Of a DNA stretch of 55,704 bases, positions 48,523-55,649 are shown piece after piece. This DNA comes from Loigolactobacillus jiayinensis. Its GTDB lineage: Bacteria; Bacillota; Bacilli; Lactobacillales; Lactobacillaceae. The notes under the pieces are model-generated. The model had not been told where the DNA came from. It worked only from the letters and a program-made list of their open reading frames with translations, and searched no databases. Position 1 is the stretch's first letter. Each line of letters starts with the position of its first letter. The DNA is taken from the NCBI RefSeq assembly GCF_003946445.1, contig NZ_RHOF01000025.1:1-55704 (forward strand), written 5' to 3'. Position numbers and translations under genes: made by a program.

Positions 48523-48948
48523 CTATCGTGATAAATGTGGAATAGTAAATGGCTTAACTTTCTTAGCCTTAACACGCGGCGCGTCTGGATCAATACCGTA
48601 TTTTTTTAAGACACGGTAGATCGTACTTTCAGACCGCAGTACAGTCGATTTAATCCGATCAATACTCCATCCTTGTCCCCAAGTACTGATAATTCGGCGC
48701 TCTGTGCCTTGTGCATTAGCCGGATCAAGTGCTGCTTTAGCGGCTGTCTCTTTAATTTTTTTATAACTAGCAACAATTCGATCAACACCAAGCATTTTAA
48801 TAACCGGTGCCGCATCAGCCGCATCCACGATAATACAGGCGCTATTTTCATATGCTCTAAAGATAGTTCCGTGTAAATTGTGGAATATCTCTTTGCCGCT
48901 ACGATATTCGGTCACGGTGACCATTGATCCTGCTTTGATACCTTTCAT
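48523..48948 (-). CDS. Phage protein with C-terminal HTH, 141 aa
   Basis: N-terminal beta part (GSMVTVTEYRSGKEIFHNLH, IVDAADAAPVIKM) and a C-terminal resolvase/Sigma-like helix-turn-helix: WGQGWSIDRIKSTVLRSEST then IYRVLKKYGI. Likely binds DNA. GGAGG before ATG; overlaps the upstream gene by 4 bases. Confidence 0.6.
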   Translation of the reverse strand: MKGIKAGSMVTVTEYRSGKEIFHNLHGTIFRAYENSACIIVDAADAAPVIKMLGVDRIVASYKKIKETAAKAALDPANAQGTERRIISTWGQGWSIDRIKSTVLRSESTIYRVLKKYGIDPDAPRVKAKKVKPFTIPHLSR

Positions 48949-49199
48949 TTAGTGCCTCCTGCTTCGATTGATGCGATAGCCGAAACAGATTTGCCGTTTT
49001 CAAAAGTGCCCGCGCTAATCAAAACGCGGTCGTTTGGGCTATTTATAATCTGTGGTGATCCCCAAATACCGACAAAAGCTTTTGCATCGCTCATTGATTC
49101 GTTAAATCTGTAAAAACTAACCGATGTAGCAGCGTGATAAAGTTTTAAAATTTTACGTTCGTCTTCAGTTAAATATTTTTTCTCAACTCGTTTGGTCAT
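48945..49199 (-). CDS. Hypothetical early phage protein, 84 aa
   Basis: The ATG at 49199 has AAGGAGG 9 nt upstream; a longer frame starting at 49247 has none. Helical N-terminus (EKKYLTEDERKILKLYHAAT) and a Gly-rich beta C-terminus. No family recognised. Confidence 0.55.
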   Translation of the reverse strand: MTKRVEKKYLTEDERKILKLYHAATSVSFYRFNESMSDAKAFVGIWGSPQIINSPNDRVLISAGTFENGKSVSAIASIEAGGTK

Positions 49200-49250
49200 T
49201 TTGTAGTTCCTCCTTGTGATATACTGGAGGTGTACTCTGTAATACACCTT

Positions 49251-49466
49251 TTAGTCCGCACGGTTGCCCCCGTGACGGGCTATTTCTTCTATCTTATAGC
49301 CAATGACTAACCGTTCAGCAACTGCATAGCTCTGACCGATATAAAACCAACCGTGGTCAAAGCCAACTGGCTCATATTCTGGCAACTCAACTTCGTAAAC
49401 CTCTTTGTGAAGTAGCCCATCACACAAGGTTAACGTGATTCGCCAGTGCTTCATCGGCATAACCAT
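49251..49466 (-). CDS. Hypothetical early phage protein, 71 aa
   Basis: Beta-rich (HWRITLTLCDGLLHKEVYEV, then EYEPVGFDHGWFYIGQSYA). Three nearby ATG codons (49466, 49460, 49454) are possible starts; it overlaps the end of the preceding micro-gene. Function unknown. Confidence 0.5.
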   Translation of the reverse strand: MVMPMKHWRITLTLCDGLLHKEVYEVELPEYEPVGFDHGWFYIGQSYAVAERLVIGYKIEEIARHGGNRAD

Positions 49467-49549
49467 TTAATAACAATGCCCCAGACAATTGCTGACAAAT
49501 CAATAATTCCCACCCATACTAAGCGGGTTTCTAACTCATCCTTACTCAA
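49451..49549 (-). CDS. Micro-gene, 32-aa membrane peptide
   Basis: TTG start 9 nt after GAGGAGG. Short charged N-terminus then one hydrophobic helix (LVWVGIIDLSAIVWGIVIKW). Overlaps the genes on both sides, implying coupled translation. Function unknown. Confidence 0.5.
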   Translation of the reverse strand: MSKDELETRLVWVGIIDLSAIVWGIVIKWLCR

Positions 49550-49610
49550 AGTAGTAATCCTCCTCATCGCGCATTGCTTGGTCATCGATTTCAGTCCAAT
49601 TAATGTTCAT
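49542..49610 (-). CDS. Micro-gene, 22-aa acidic peptide
   Basis: ATG 9 nt after GAGG. MNINWTEIDDQAMRDEEDYY-type acidic peptide ending FE. Overlaps both neighbouring micro-genes. May be real or only a coupling leader. Confidence 0.4.
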   Translation of the reverse strand: MNINWTEIDDQAMRDEEDYYFE

Positions 49611-49719
49611 TTTTATCGGCCTCTTTTCCCAAGTGATAAAGGCCCCGAAACGCCGTAAACAAGATTACACCGATCAAAATGCCAAACGTAAAGCTTGCTA
49701 CATCGATTGTCCAAACCAT
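49600..49719 (-). CDS. Micro-gene, 39-aa membrane peptide
   Basis: ATG 6 nt after AAGGAGGTGA, a strong site. One transmembrane helix (VASFTFGILIGVILFTAF) followed by a charged tail. First of three overlapping micro-genes. Function unknown. Confidence 0.55.
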   Translation of the reverse strand: MVWTIDVASFTFGILIGVILFTAFRGLYHLGKEADKNEH

Positions 49720-49732
49720 TTAAATCACCTCC

Positions 49733-50056
49733 TTACCAGTTAAATTCTTGCCAATGCTTGTCTAGCCATGGTCCAATGACTGACGCTTGAAACCGCCATG
49801 GACTCCCACTACCACCGCCAACGATGGCTTTACTGTTGCGCATTAGCTGTATCTCACGGCTATACCGTGGGCTATTTACCGTATTATCCTTGACCCACTT
49901 TTCGCTTTTATTACCTAGTCGCTTACGCAATTCGGCCATTGTCCACATCTTAGCTACCAATGATTCGCTGTTTAGCTGATCAAATTTATTTTGATCAATC
50001 AGTACATAATCTTTTGGCACTTCAACCGGAACTGTCACTTGTAACATTTGTGGCAT
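49733..50056 (-). CDS. DUF771-family phage protein
   Basis: 107 aa. DUF771 pattern: VTVPVEVPKDYVLIDQNKFD, then WTMAELRKRLGNKSEKWVKD and GGGSGSPWRFQASVIGPWL. Found in early regions of lactobacillus and lactococcal phages; an excisionase-like winged helix is suspected for some members. GAGGTGA before the ATG. Confidence 0.82.
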   Translation of the reverse strand: MPQMLQVTVPVEVPKDYVLIDQNKFDQLNSESLVAKMWTMAELRKRLGNKSEKWVKDNTVNSPRYSREIQLMRNSKAIVGGGSGSPWRFQASVIGPWLDKHWQEFNW

Positions 50057-50066
50057 CTAGATCACC

Positions 50067-50255
50067 TCACTGTTCATCTTCAATCTCGACATTTTGAATA
50101 CCGTAACGGATAAACTTTTCTGCAATCCGACCAATCGAAATTCCTGTCTCATTTTTTAAATCAAGAATTTGCTTGTGCAATTCCGCATCGATAAATACTG
50201 GCTTAACGGCCTTACTTTCAGTTTGTTTAGTTAAAACTATTTTTGGTTGTGCCAT
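50067..50255 (-). CDS. Ribbon-helix-helix-like protein, 62 aa
   Basis: A single strand (AVKPVFIDAELHKQILDLKN) followed by two helices (GISIGRIAEKFIRYGI) is the pattern of small ribbon-helix-helix DNA-binding proteins. AGGAGG before the ATG. Likely an early regulator. Confidence 0.6.
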   Translation of the reverse strand: MAQPKIVLTKQTESKAVKPVFIDAELHKQILDLKNETGISIGRIAEKFIRYGIQNVEIEDEQ

Positions 50256-50270
50256 TTTGTTATTTCCTCC

Positions 50271-51047
50271 TTAGCTTGCCTGTTCCTGTTCAATCAGCGG
50301 TAAAATATTTTCTTGTTTAAGCAGTTCGTACAAGCCTAATCTGCCTTTTTGCGTCCATTTAGTATTTAGTACAGCTTTTTCAGTGCCGTCTTTGCGTTTA
50401 ACTATTGTGGTGTCAGAATGTGTCCATCCAGTTAGCTGATATTTTGCATATAACAGCCAAGTATTGCCTTGCTTGTAAATAACACCTAAGTCATGAAGCT
50501 TTTTATTTAATGCTCGACCGCTCATGCCGTAGTCCTTGGCGATAATACTGATCGTTACCAGCGATTTATCGGCTAATACGCGATCATAATAGGTAGCTTT
50601 AGGCTGCAACTCATTGACCTGTTGTTCAGCGATCAATCGTCCTTCACGTTCTGACTTCAATTGCTGAGCCAGATTGATAATCGTATCTGGATTCAGCAAA
50701 GCTTCTTCAATCTTTTCTGGTGTCATATAGGCGCCATGCTTACGAATAGCCGGTAAGACCTCCGCTGTAACCCAATGTTTAAATCGTTTTGCTGATTCCA
50801 AATGGCTACTAAAAATCAATGAGTAGACACCCGATTCAGTAATAATTGTCATGTCACGATTTTGACCTGAGTCGGTAAAATGCCGAGTCAGCTTATCCTC
50901 ATCGTCAACGTGTCCTCTAACAGCATCGGCAGTCCGCTTATAGCCTAAAATTTCAGCTACATCCTTACCGACAAAATATGGTTCGTTATCAATAATTACT
51001 GTTCGTACATAGTTACCTTCAAAGTTAAAGTTTTGTAATTCGTCCAT
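50271..51047 (-). CDS. Phage antirepressor (BRO-N plus KilA-C type)
   Basis: 258 aa. BRO-N domain: VRTVIIDNEPYFVGKDVAEI, LGYKRTADAVRGHVDDEDKL, ITESGVYSLIFSSHLESAK and VLPAIRKHGAYMT. The C-terminal half is a KilA-C/ANT-like domain (ISIIAKDYGMSGRALNKKLH, then QKGRLGLYELLKQENI). Such proteins relieve CI-type repression. It follows the Cro-like gene directly, GAGGTGA before the ATG. Confidence 0.9.
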   Translation of the reverse strand: MDELQNFNFEGNYVRTVIIDNEPYFVGKDVAEILGYKRTADAVRGHVDDEDKLTRHFTDSGQNRDMTIITESGVYSLIFSSHLESAKRFKHWVTAEVLPAIRKHGAYMTPEKIEEALLNPDTIINLAQQLKSEREGRLIAEQQVNELQPKATYYDRVLADKSLVTISIIAKDYGMSGRALNKKLHDLGVIYKQGNTWLLYAKYQLTGWTHSDTTIVKRKDGTEKAVLNTKWTQKGRLGLYELLKQENILPLIEQEQAS

Positions 51048-51058
51048 TGATCGTCACC

Positions 51059-51256
51059 TCACTTGATATCCAAAATCTTCTTGATTTTTTTGATATGTTC
51101 TTGTGGTTTTGGTCCTGTTTTGCGTCCGTGAAGAATATCGCTTAAATAAACATCACCAATACCAACTAGCTTAGCCAATTGTCCTTGTGTCATATTTTTT
51201 TCAAATAGTTTTCCTCTGACAATTGCACCTAGATCACTGCTCATAATTAAGTTCAC
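51059..51256 (-). CDS. Cro-like XRE-family repressor
   Basis: 65 aa, a single helix-turn-helix domain: LGAIVRGKLFEKNMTQGQLA then KLVGIGDVYLSDILHGRKTG. First leftward early gene, divergent from the CI-like gene. Starts at GTG 51256 or at an ATG four codons on. It should bind the operators in 51257-51518 to favour lytic growth. Confidence 0.85.
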   Translation of the reverse strand: MNLIMSSDLGAIVRGKLFEKNMTQGQLAKLVGIGDVYLSDILHGRKTGPKPQEHIKKIKKILDIK

Positions 51257-51518
51257 ATCCCTTCCTTAATAATTAGCTAATTTTTTCGCTAAAACCATTG
51301 AACATTTCTACCCCTAGTGGTAGACTAAGCACATAGTTAAATAAACGTAATGAGTCCATTGTTATCAAGCTGGGGAGCTGATTTATCGGGCTTATTTCGT
51401 AAACTTTTTAGCTAAGTAATTAGCTTATGTAAATAGAATAGTACCTTTAAAGGTAGATGTCAAGCTATTATTCAACCTTTTTTGGTAGAATTTTATTTAT
51501 GCGGAAAGGAATCCTATA
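51257..51518. promoter_or_regulatory. CI/Cro operator region
   Basis: 262 noncoding bases with repeated TTAGCTAA-type half-sites (AATTAGCTAATT near 51271, TTTTAGCTAAGTAATTAGCTTA around 51409-51430). A perfect palindrome TACCTTTAAAGGTA lies at 51443-51456, and TCTACC-CCTAGT-GGTAGA near 51307. TAGAAT before GGAAAGGA likely serves the CI-like gene. Which repeats are bound by which repressor cannot be told. Confidence 0.65.
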
Positions 51519-51893
51519 ATGACACTATTTGATCGAATAAAAAAATTGGCAGATTCCCAAGGGAAATCTATAACCAGAGTAGAACAGGATCTTAATATGA
51601 GCCGTAATTATCTTTATAAATGGAAAACCATGAATCCAAAATCTGACTCACTTGAAAAAGTCGCCGACTACTTTGGTGTAACGACCGATTATCTGTTAGG
51701 TCGTAATCAAGCGCCTGAATGGGCTCATCCCGAAGATATACATGATCTCAAGCAAATGCTTGATGATAATGTTGGCTTAGCCTATGGAGGTGAGGATTTA
51801 ACTGATAAAGATAAACAACGCTTAAATGATATTTTAACTGGTCTTTATTGGGAGAAATTGCATAACAAAAAGAAACGGGAAAATCAGGAGTGA
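51519..51893 (+). CDS. CI-like XRE-family repressor
   Basis: 124 aa. N-terminal helix-turn-helix: LFDRIKKLADSQGKSITRVE, QDLNMSRNYLYKWKTMNPKS and VADYFGVTTDYLLGRN, then a short helical tail instead of a RecA-dependent peptidase domain. It is paired with an ImmA/IrrE-type protease gene 6 bases downstream, so induction probably occurs through cleavage by that protease. GGAAAGGA before the ATG. Confidence 0.88.
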   Translation: MTLFDRIKKLADSQGKSITRVEQDLNMSRNYLYKWKTMNPKSDSLEKVADYFGVTTDYLLGRNQAPEWAHPEDIHDLKQMLDDNVGLAYGGEDLTDKDKQRLNDILTGLYWEKLHNKKKRENQE

Positions 51894-51899
51894 TGACAT

Positions 51900-52331
51900 A
51901 TGGAAAAACACTTAGCAAGGGTTCTAGCCAAACTTAAAATCACTTACGGGACCTCTGACCCATTTAGGTTGTGTGACTATTTAAATATTGATTTACGTTA
52001 TATGGATATGAAACAACACCCGCTTGGAAAAACTGCGTGGATGCTTGGAGAAAGTATTATTTTACTTGATGAATCGATTAGAGATGATTCGCGGCGTTAT
52101 TTTGTTTGTGCCCATGAACTGGGACATTTCTTCGATGATAAAGGCTTTGCCGGCTTTTATGTTGCAAATCAACGTTTCAAAGATATATCCGAACGTGAGG
52201 CAGATAGGTTTGCATCCAATTTGATTTTTTCTTTGTATGTGGAAGAACATGGAGAAGAACCATCTATGATTCAAGAATTATCCGCCGAATATGGCTATCC
52301 AATTGATGGTCAATATTATTTGACAAAATAA
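51900..52331 (+). CDS. ImmA/IrrE-family metallopeptidase
   Basis: 143 aa. Zinc motif HELGH at residues 72-76 and the downstream ISEREADRFASNLIF glutamate (E100) are the ImmA/IrrE signature. In ICEBs1 and related phages this protease cleaves the partner repressor to trigger induction; the partner here is the gene just upstream. AGGAGTGATGAC before the ATG. Confidence 0.92.
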   Translation: MEKHLARVLAKLKITYGTSDPFRLCDYLNIDLRYMDMKQHPLGKTAWMLGESIILLDESIRDDSRRYFVCAHELGHFFDDKGFAGFYVANQRFKDISEREADRFASNLIFSLYVEEHGEEPSMIQELSAEYGYPIDGQYYLTK

Positions 52332-52334
52332 AAA

Positions 52335-52402
52335 AGCCCCACTCCGCTGCCACGGAATGAGGCTGGGCTCCTAATAAAATAAGCCGATAACTTATTTTAT
52401 CA
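52335..52402. terminator. Two hairpins after the repressor operon
   Basis: First hairpin AGCCCCACTCCG with CGGAATGAGGCTGGGCT (52335-52369), with a T-rich tail on the minus strand. Second hairpin AAATAAG/CTTATTT (52377-52397) followed by TATC on the plus strand. Together they insulate the repressor operon from the next gene. Confidence 0.55.
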
Positions 52403-52423
52403 TATAAAAGGAGTGAGTTGGGT

Positions 52424-53572
52424 ATGGATACATTTTTGTCGTTATTATTTTTAGTTGGGGTTATTGTTTTTATCGTTGGTGCCGGACTTTTAGTGTTTAA
52501 TTTAATCAAGAAAAAGGAGAAAAAACGATCGATCATAGTTCTGTCGTCTGGCGCTGGATTATTTATCGTCTCTATTATTGCTGCAATGTTCGTGATGCAA
52601 GCGCCGAAAATCAGTTTGTCGCCTTCCAACCCCACTATAAATAAAAACGGGGAAGCGAAGATTATTATGAATACTGAGAAGGGAGCTACAGCAACGATTA
52701 AGAAAGTGACTGACTCGGAAACACTAGCTTATGCTAAGGTGACCAATAAAGGTCAAAGACACTTTATAGTCAATTATTCTGGTGACTACATGGTTTACGC
52801 AAAAAATAAATATGGCCTTTCTACAAAAAAGATTAATGTTAAAACATCAAAGTACGAAACGGTACCTCAAGATATCACCAATCTTTATACGAACAATACG
52901 TTAACTGCACTCAAAGCTGGTATTACAATGGACGATATAAACGCAATTGAATCCGAAGTTGACGATTTAAAAAATGGAATAATCAAAAAAAACTGTTTGA
53001 AATATATTAAAAAAGCTAAAATTTTACAGCCTAAATTAGCTGCTGCTGAAGCAAAGGCCAAAGCTGAATCGGAAAGCGAAAGTAAAGCTCGTTCTGAAAG
53101 TATCGCCAAAGCTGCTTCTGAAAGTTCTGTAAAACAAGCCGCTGCCGACAGTTCTTCAAAAGCGTCTTCTATTGCTGCATCTCAATCAAGTGTAGCAGCC
53201 GCGAAGAAAGCTCGGGAAGAATCACAGGCAGCTAAGCATCAAGAAGCTCAAGCTAATGGACAAACTATTACTTATGCAATGCTCGACAAAAATGCTGATG
53301 GTTATTCCGGAAAGCCTTATTATGTCCGCGGTCAAGTCGCTCAAGCTCAAGAAGATAGTGGCATGACAGTTCTCCGCGTTAATGTCACCAACGAAGGCTA
53401 TGATATCTGGGACGACGATATTTATGTCACATATATCGGCACTACCCCTGCTGTTGAAGATGACGTTGTTGATATCTATGGTACTTTGAGCGGCGGCGAA
53501 AGTTATGAAACTCAAATGGGACTCGAACGAACCATCCCTTCCATGATCGCGACTGAAATCACGGTGGAATAA
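52424..53572 (+). CDS. Membrane-anchored cargo protein with OB-like domain
   Basis: About 382 aa. Two N-terminal membrane helices (LSLLFLVGVIVFIVGAGLLV and SIIVLSSGAGLFIVSIIAAM), then an exposed beta domain (NPTINKNGEAKIIMNTEKGA), a long Ala/Ser/Lys/Glu-rich coiled stretch, and a C-terminal tRNA_anti-like OB fold (GKPYYVRGQVAQAQEDSGMT and VDIYGTLSGGESYETQMGLE). Proteins between repressor and integrase are usually expressed in the lysogen; superinfection exclusion is a possible role, not shown. GGAG before an ATG at 52424 (TTG two codons earlier). Confidence 0.6.
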   Translation: MDTFLSLLFLVGVIVFIVGAGLLVFNLIKKKEKKRSIIVLSSGAGLFIVSIIAAMFVMQAPKISLSPSNPTINKNGEAKIIMNTEKGATATIKKVTDSETLAYAKVTNKGQRHFIVNYSGDYMVYAKNKYGLSTKKINVKTSKYETVPQDITNLYTNNTLTALKAGITMDDINAIESEVDDLKNGIIKKNCLKYIKKAKILQPKLAAAEAKAKAESESESKARSESIAKAASESSVKQAAADSSSKASSIAASQSSVAAAKKAREESQAAKHQEAQANGQTITYAMLDKNADGYSGKPYYVRGQVAQAQEDSGMTVLRVNVTNEGYDIWDDDIYVTYIGTTPAVEDDVVDIYGTLSGGESYETQMGLERTIPSMIATEITVE

Positions 53573-53587
53573 ATTTATTAAATAAAA

Positions 53588-53660
53588 ATAAGCTTACTGC
53601 CCCTCCGCCAAGAAAGTCAGTAAGCTAACCAATAAAAACTCACGCCAAGCGTGGTGTCTT
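53588..53660. terminator. Hairpins between cargo gene and integrase
   Basis: AGCTTACTG (53591-53599) pairs with CAGTAAGCT (53618-53626), and a second small hairpin CACGC/GCGTG is at 53641-53653. They probably separate cargo and integrase transcripts. Confidence 0.55.
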
Positions 53661-53715
53661 TGTATACTCTATTTTATCATAAAGTCGCCTAATGGCAACG
53701 AAAGGATGAATTATT

Positions 53716-54888
53716 ATGGCAAATATTGTGAGACACGGTAAAGGCTGGATGGCGCGCGTTTATTATAAGGACAGTACCGGAAAACGTAAATCAAAAGCTA
53801 AAGGTGGCTTTAAAACTAAAGGTGAAGCCAAAGGTTATGCGATCAATTTAGAAAAAGAATTACTTGATGGTGGCTCATTAAATGACTGCGATACGCCTTT
53901 GCCTGAATATTTTTGGGAATGGTACGAAACTTTTAAAGAGCCGAAAATATCTGCGCGAACCAAAAAAAGCTATGAATACACCTATAATGTTCTAAAAAAC
54001 CATTTTAATAATAAGGCTCTTTCTGCAATCACACGTACTACCTATCAAACTTTTTTAACGAAATATGGTAAGACTCATGCTAAAGAGACTGTTCAAAAGG
54101 TTAACGTACATGTTCGTGCTTGCGTAAAGAATGCATTGTACGACAAATTAATTCCACGTGATTTCACAGAACAAACCTCAGTCGTCTTTGATAAGGATCG
54201 CACACAACAGATTGAATATCTAAGTATCGTTCAAATGAAGAACCTAGTTGCATATGTGAGCAACAGCCTAAATCCACACTTTACCAGTAAATATATGATT
54301 TTGCTTGCCGTTTATACTGGTATGCGCCTTGGCGAGCTTCAGGGATTGCAGTGGCGAGATATTAATTTTAATTTCAAAACCGTTAGTGTACGACGGGCTT
54401 GGAGCGATGTTGAAGACGATTTTAAAGAAACCAAAAACAAATCGTCTGTTCGTACTATTCGAGTAAATAATGATATTCTAAATTATTTTTACGCTTTGAA
54501 ACAATCAGTCAGCCCTGAGTCTAGTAAACAACAGGTCTTTTTAAATCAGTATGGCACTGTGCCCACCTCTAACGCCGTTAACAAAACATTACGTGAATCA
54601 CTTAAAAAAATAAATGTAGAAAAAAGAGGCTTTCATTTTCATTCACTTAGACACACTCATGTGGCTTATTTACTAGCTAATCAGATTGATCTCTACGCAA
54701 TATCTAAGCGCCTCGGCCATTCAGATATTGGAACCACGAGCCGTGTATATTCTTACTTAATAGATGAATACAAGGCAAAAACAGACACTGAAATCGAACA
54801 CGCATTGTCACAGATCACCATTAGCGATGATGACTCTCAAAAAGCGAACTCTAAAACTGTGTGCAGCACACTAATGATCAAGCCATAA
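53716..54888 (+). CDS. int: Phage integrase, tyrosine recombinase
   Basis: 390 aa. Residues 1-50 form an AP2-like arm-binding domain (RHGKGWMARVYYKDSTGKRK), 55-150 the SAM-like core-binding domain, and the C-terminal half the catalytic domain with R204 (TGMRLGELQG), H309 and R312 (HSLRHTH), H335 (RLGHSD) and nucleophile Y345 or Y347 (SRVYSY). It lies next to attR, with a repeat matching one beside attL, and its target is the tRNA-Leu 3' end. GAAAGGA before the ATG. Confidence 0.95.
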   Translation: MANIVRHGKGWMARVYYKDSTGKRKSKAKGGFKTKGEAKGYAINLEKELLDGGSLNDCDTPLPEYFWEWYETFKEPKISARTKKSYEYTYNVLKNHFNNKALSAITRTTYQTFLTKYGKTHAKETVQKVNVHVRACVKNALYDKLIPRDFTEQTSVVFDKDRTQQIEYLSIVQMKNLVAYVSNSLNPHFTSKYMILLAVYTGMRLGELQGLQWRDINFNFKTVSVRRAWSDVEDDFKETKNKSSVRTIRVNNDILNYFYALKQSVSPESSKQQVFLNQYGTVPTSNAVNKTLRESLKKINVEKRGFHFHSLRHTHVAYLLANQIDLYAISKRLGHSDIGTTSRVYSYLIDEYKAKTDTEIEHALSQITISDDDSQKANSKTVCSTLMIKP

Positions 54889-54920
54889 TTCCTATTGCCT
54901 AGGGACTTTATCAATAAATT

Positions 54921-54942
54921 TTGTGTGCAGATTGTGTGCAAA
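54921..54942 (+). repeat. Integrase arm-type site, right copy
   Basis: Identical 22 bases to 13063-13084, with two TTGTGTGC-type units, 109 bases from the attR core. A further TGTGTGCA lies at 54858-54865 inside the end of the integrase gene. Confidence 0.6.
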
Positions 54943-54985
54943 GTAGTCAAAAAGTGGTCTTTTCTAGTCTTTTCTCATAAAGCAA

Positions 54986-55017
54986 AAACACCGCTAAACG
55001 TTGGTTTAACAGTGTTT
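54986..55017 (-). terminator. Phage-supplied terminator for tRNA-Leu
   Basis: On the minus strand AAACACTGTTAAAC pairs with GTTTAGCGGTGTTT around CAAC, followed by TTGCTTT. It starts 36 nt beyond the tRNA-Leu 3' end and replaces the original terminator cut off by the prophage. It may also end integrase transcription. Confidence 0.7.
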
Positions 55018-55051
55018 TATAAAATGAGCTAAGTTTCTAATACGTTATAAA

Positions 55052-55065
55052 ATGCCGCTGGCAGG
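55052..55065. other. attR core
   Basis: ATGCCGCTGGCAGG, identical to attL, spanning the tRNA-Leu discriminator, acceptor stem and start of the T stem. Confidence 0.9.
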
Positions 55066-55136
55066 GGTCGAACCTGTACTTCCCGAAGGAAACAGCACCC
55101 TGAATGCTGCGCGTCTGCCAATTCCGCCACAGCGGC
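55053..55136 (-). tRNA. tRNA-Leu(CAG)
   Basis: 84 nt, minus strand. Acceptor stem GCCGCTG pairs with CAGCGGC plus discriminator A; anticodon arm CAGCA-TTCAGGG-TGCTG gives anticodon CAG (leucine); a long variable arm (GTTTCCTTCGGGAAGT) marks a class II tRNA; T loop GTTCGACCC. CCA is not encoded. The prophage uses its 3' end as attachment site and restores it. Confidence 0.95.
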
Positions 55137-55159
55137 AAATCTCATTTGAGCACTTGAAT

Positions 55160-55189
55160 AGTTTAGCATTTTCTCGCTAGGTTGGTCAA
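55160..55189 (-). promoter_or_regulatory. Promoter of tRNA-Leu
   Basis: On the minus strand TTGACC and TAAACT are spaced 18, giving a start about 15-20 nt before the mature tRNA 5' end. Confidence 0.6.
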
Positions 55190-55286
55190 GGCATTTTGCA
55201 AAAAACAGCATAAATAACCAGAACAAAGCACCTAAAATTCAAACAAAAAATAACTATTTTACTGTGACATAGACAAGGAGAAACTC

Positions 55287-55649
55287 ATGCAGACATTTAC
55301 TTTAATTTTGGCCGTTCTAATTGGCCTTGAGCACCTAGGGATTATGGCGTTAGAAATATTTGCTGGTCCAAAAAGTCAGGCCAAGGCCTTTGACATGCCA
55401 TTTAATTTTGTGAATTTGCCTAACGCCCGCGTTGCAATGGCCAATCAAGGTATTTATAATGGTGCCCTCGGTTTACTGATCATCAGTAGCCTATTCTTTT
55501 TTAATGGTACTGCCTTAGTCACATTACTTAAATTACTGATGTTCTTTATTATGATCGTTGCAACTTATGGTGGCTTCACCGCAACAAAAAAGATTTTTGG
55601 CTTGCAATTATTGCCAGCAACCCTAGTTTTTATCTTACTTTGGCTATAG
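55287..55649 (+). CDS. DUF1304 membrane protein
   Basis: 120 aa with four hydrophobic segments. LIGLEHLGIMALEIFAGPKS, then VAMANQGIYNGALGLLII and ATYGGFTATKKIFGLQLLPA match the DUF1304 family (small integral membrane proteins of unknown function). AAGGAG lies 9 nt before the ATG. Chromosomal, outside the prophage. Bases 55650-55704 show nothing recognised. Confidence 0.88.
   Translation: MQTFTLILAVLIGLEHLGIMALEIFAGPKSQAKAFDMPFNFVNLPNARVAMANQGIYNGALGLLIISSLFFFNGTALVTLLKLLMFFIMIVATYGGFTATKKIFGLQLLPATLVFILLWL

Larger units (their letters stand above)
13012..55065. mobile_element. Complete siphophage-type prophage in tRNA-Leu
   Basis: Bounded by identical 14-bp direct repeats, the right one being the 3' end of a tRNA-Leu gene. 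Inside are all modules of a temperate siphophage: integrase, CI/Cro switch, antirepressor, replication, cos-type packaging with HNH nuclease, HK97-type head, tail with Dit/Tal/fibre, holin and endolysin. No insertion sequence or large deletion was seen. Two small genes look frameshifted (13297-13553 and near 38378), neither in an obviously essential position, so inducibility is plausible but untested. Confidence 0.95.

Noticed and set aside
55029-55226. Leftward open frame across the tRNA-Leu gene
   Set aside because: It reads through a complete tRNA; no real gene.
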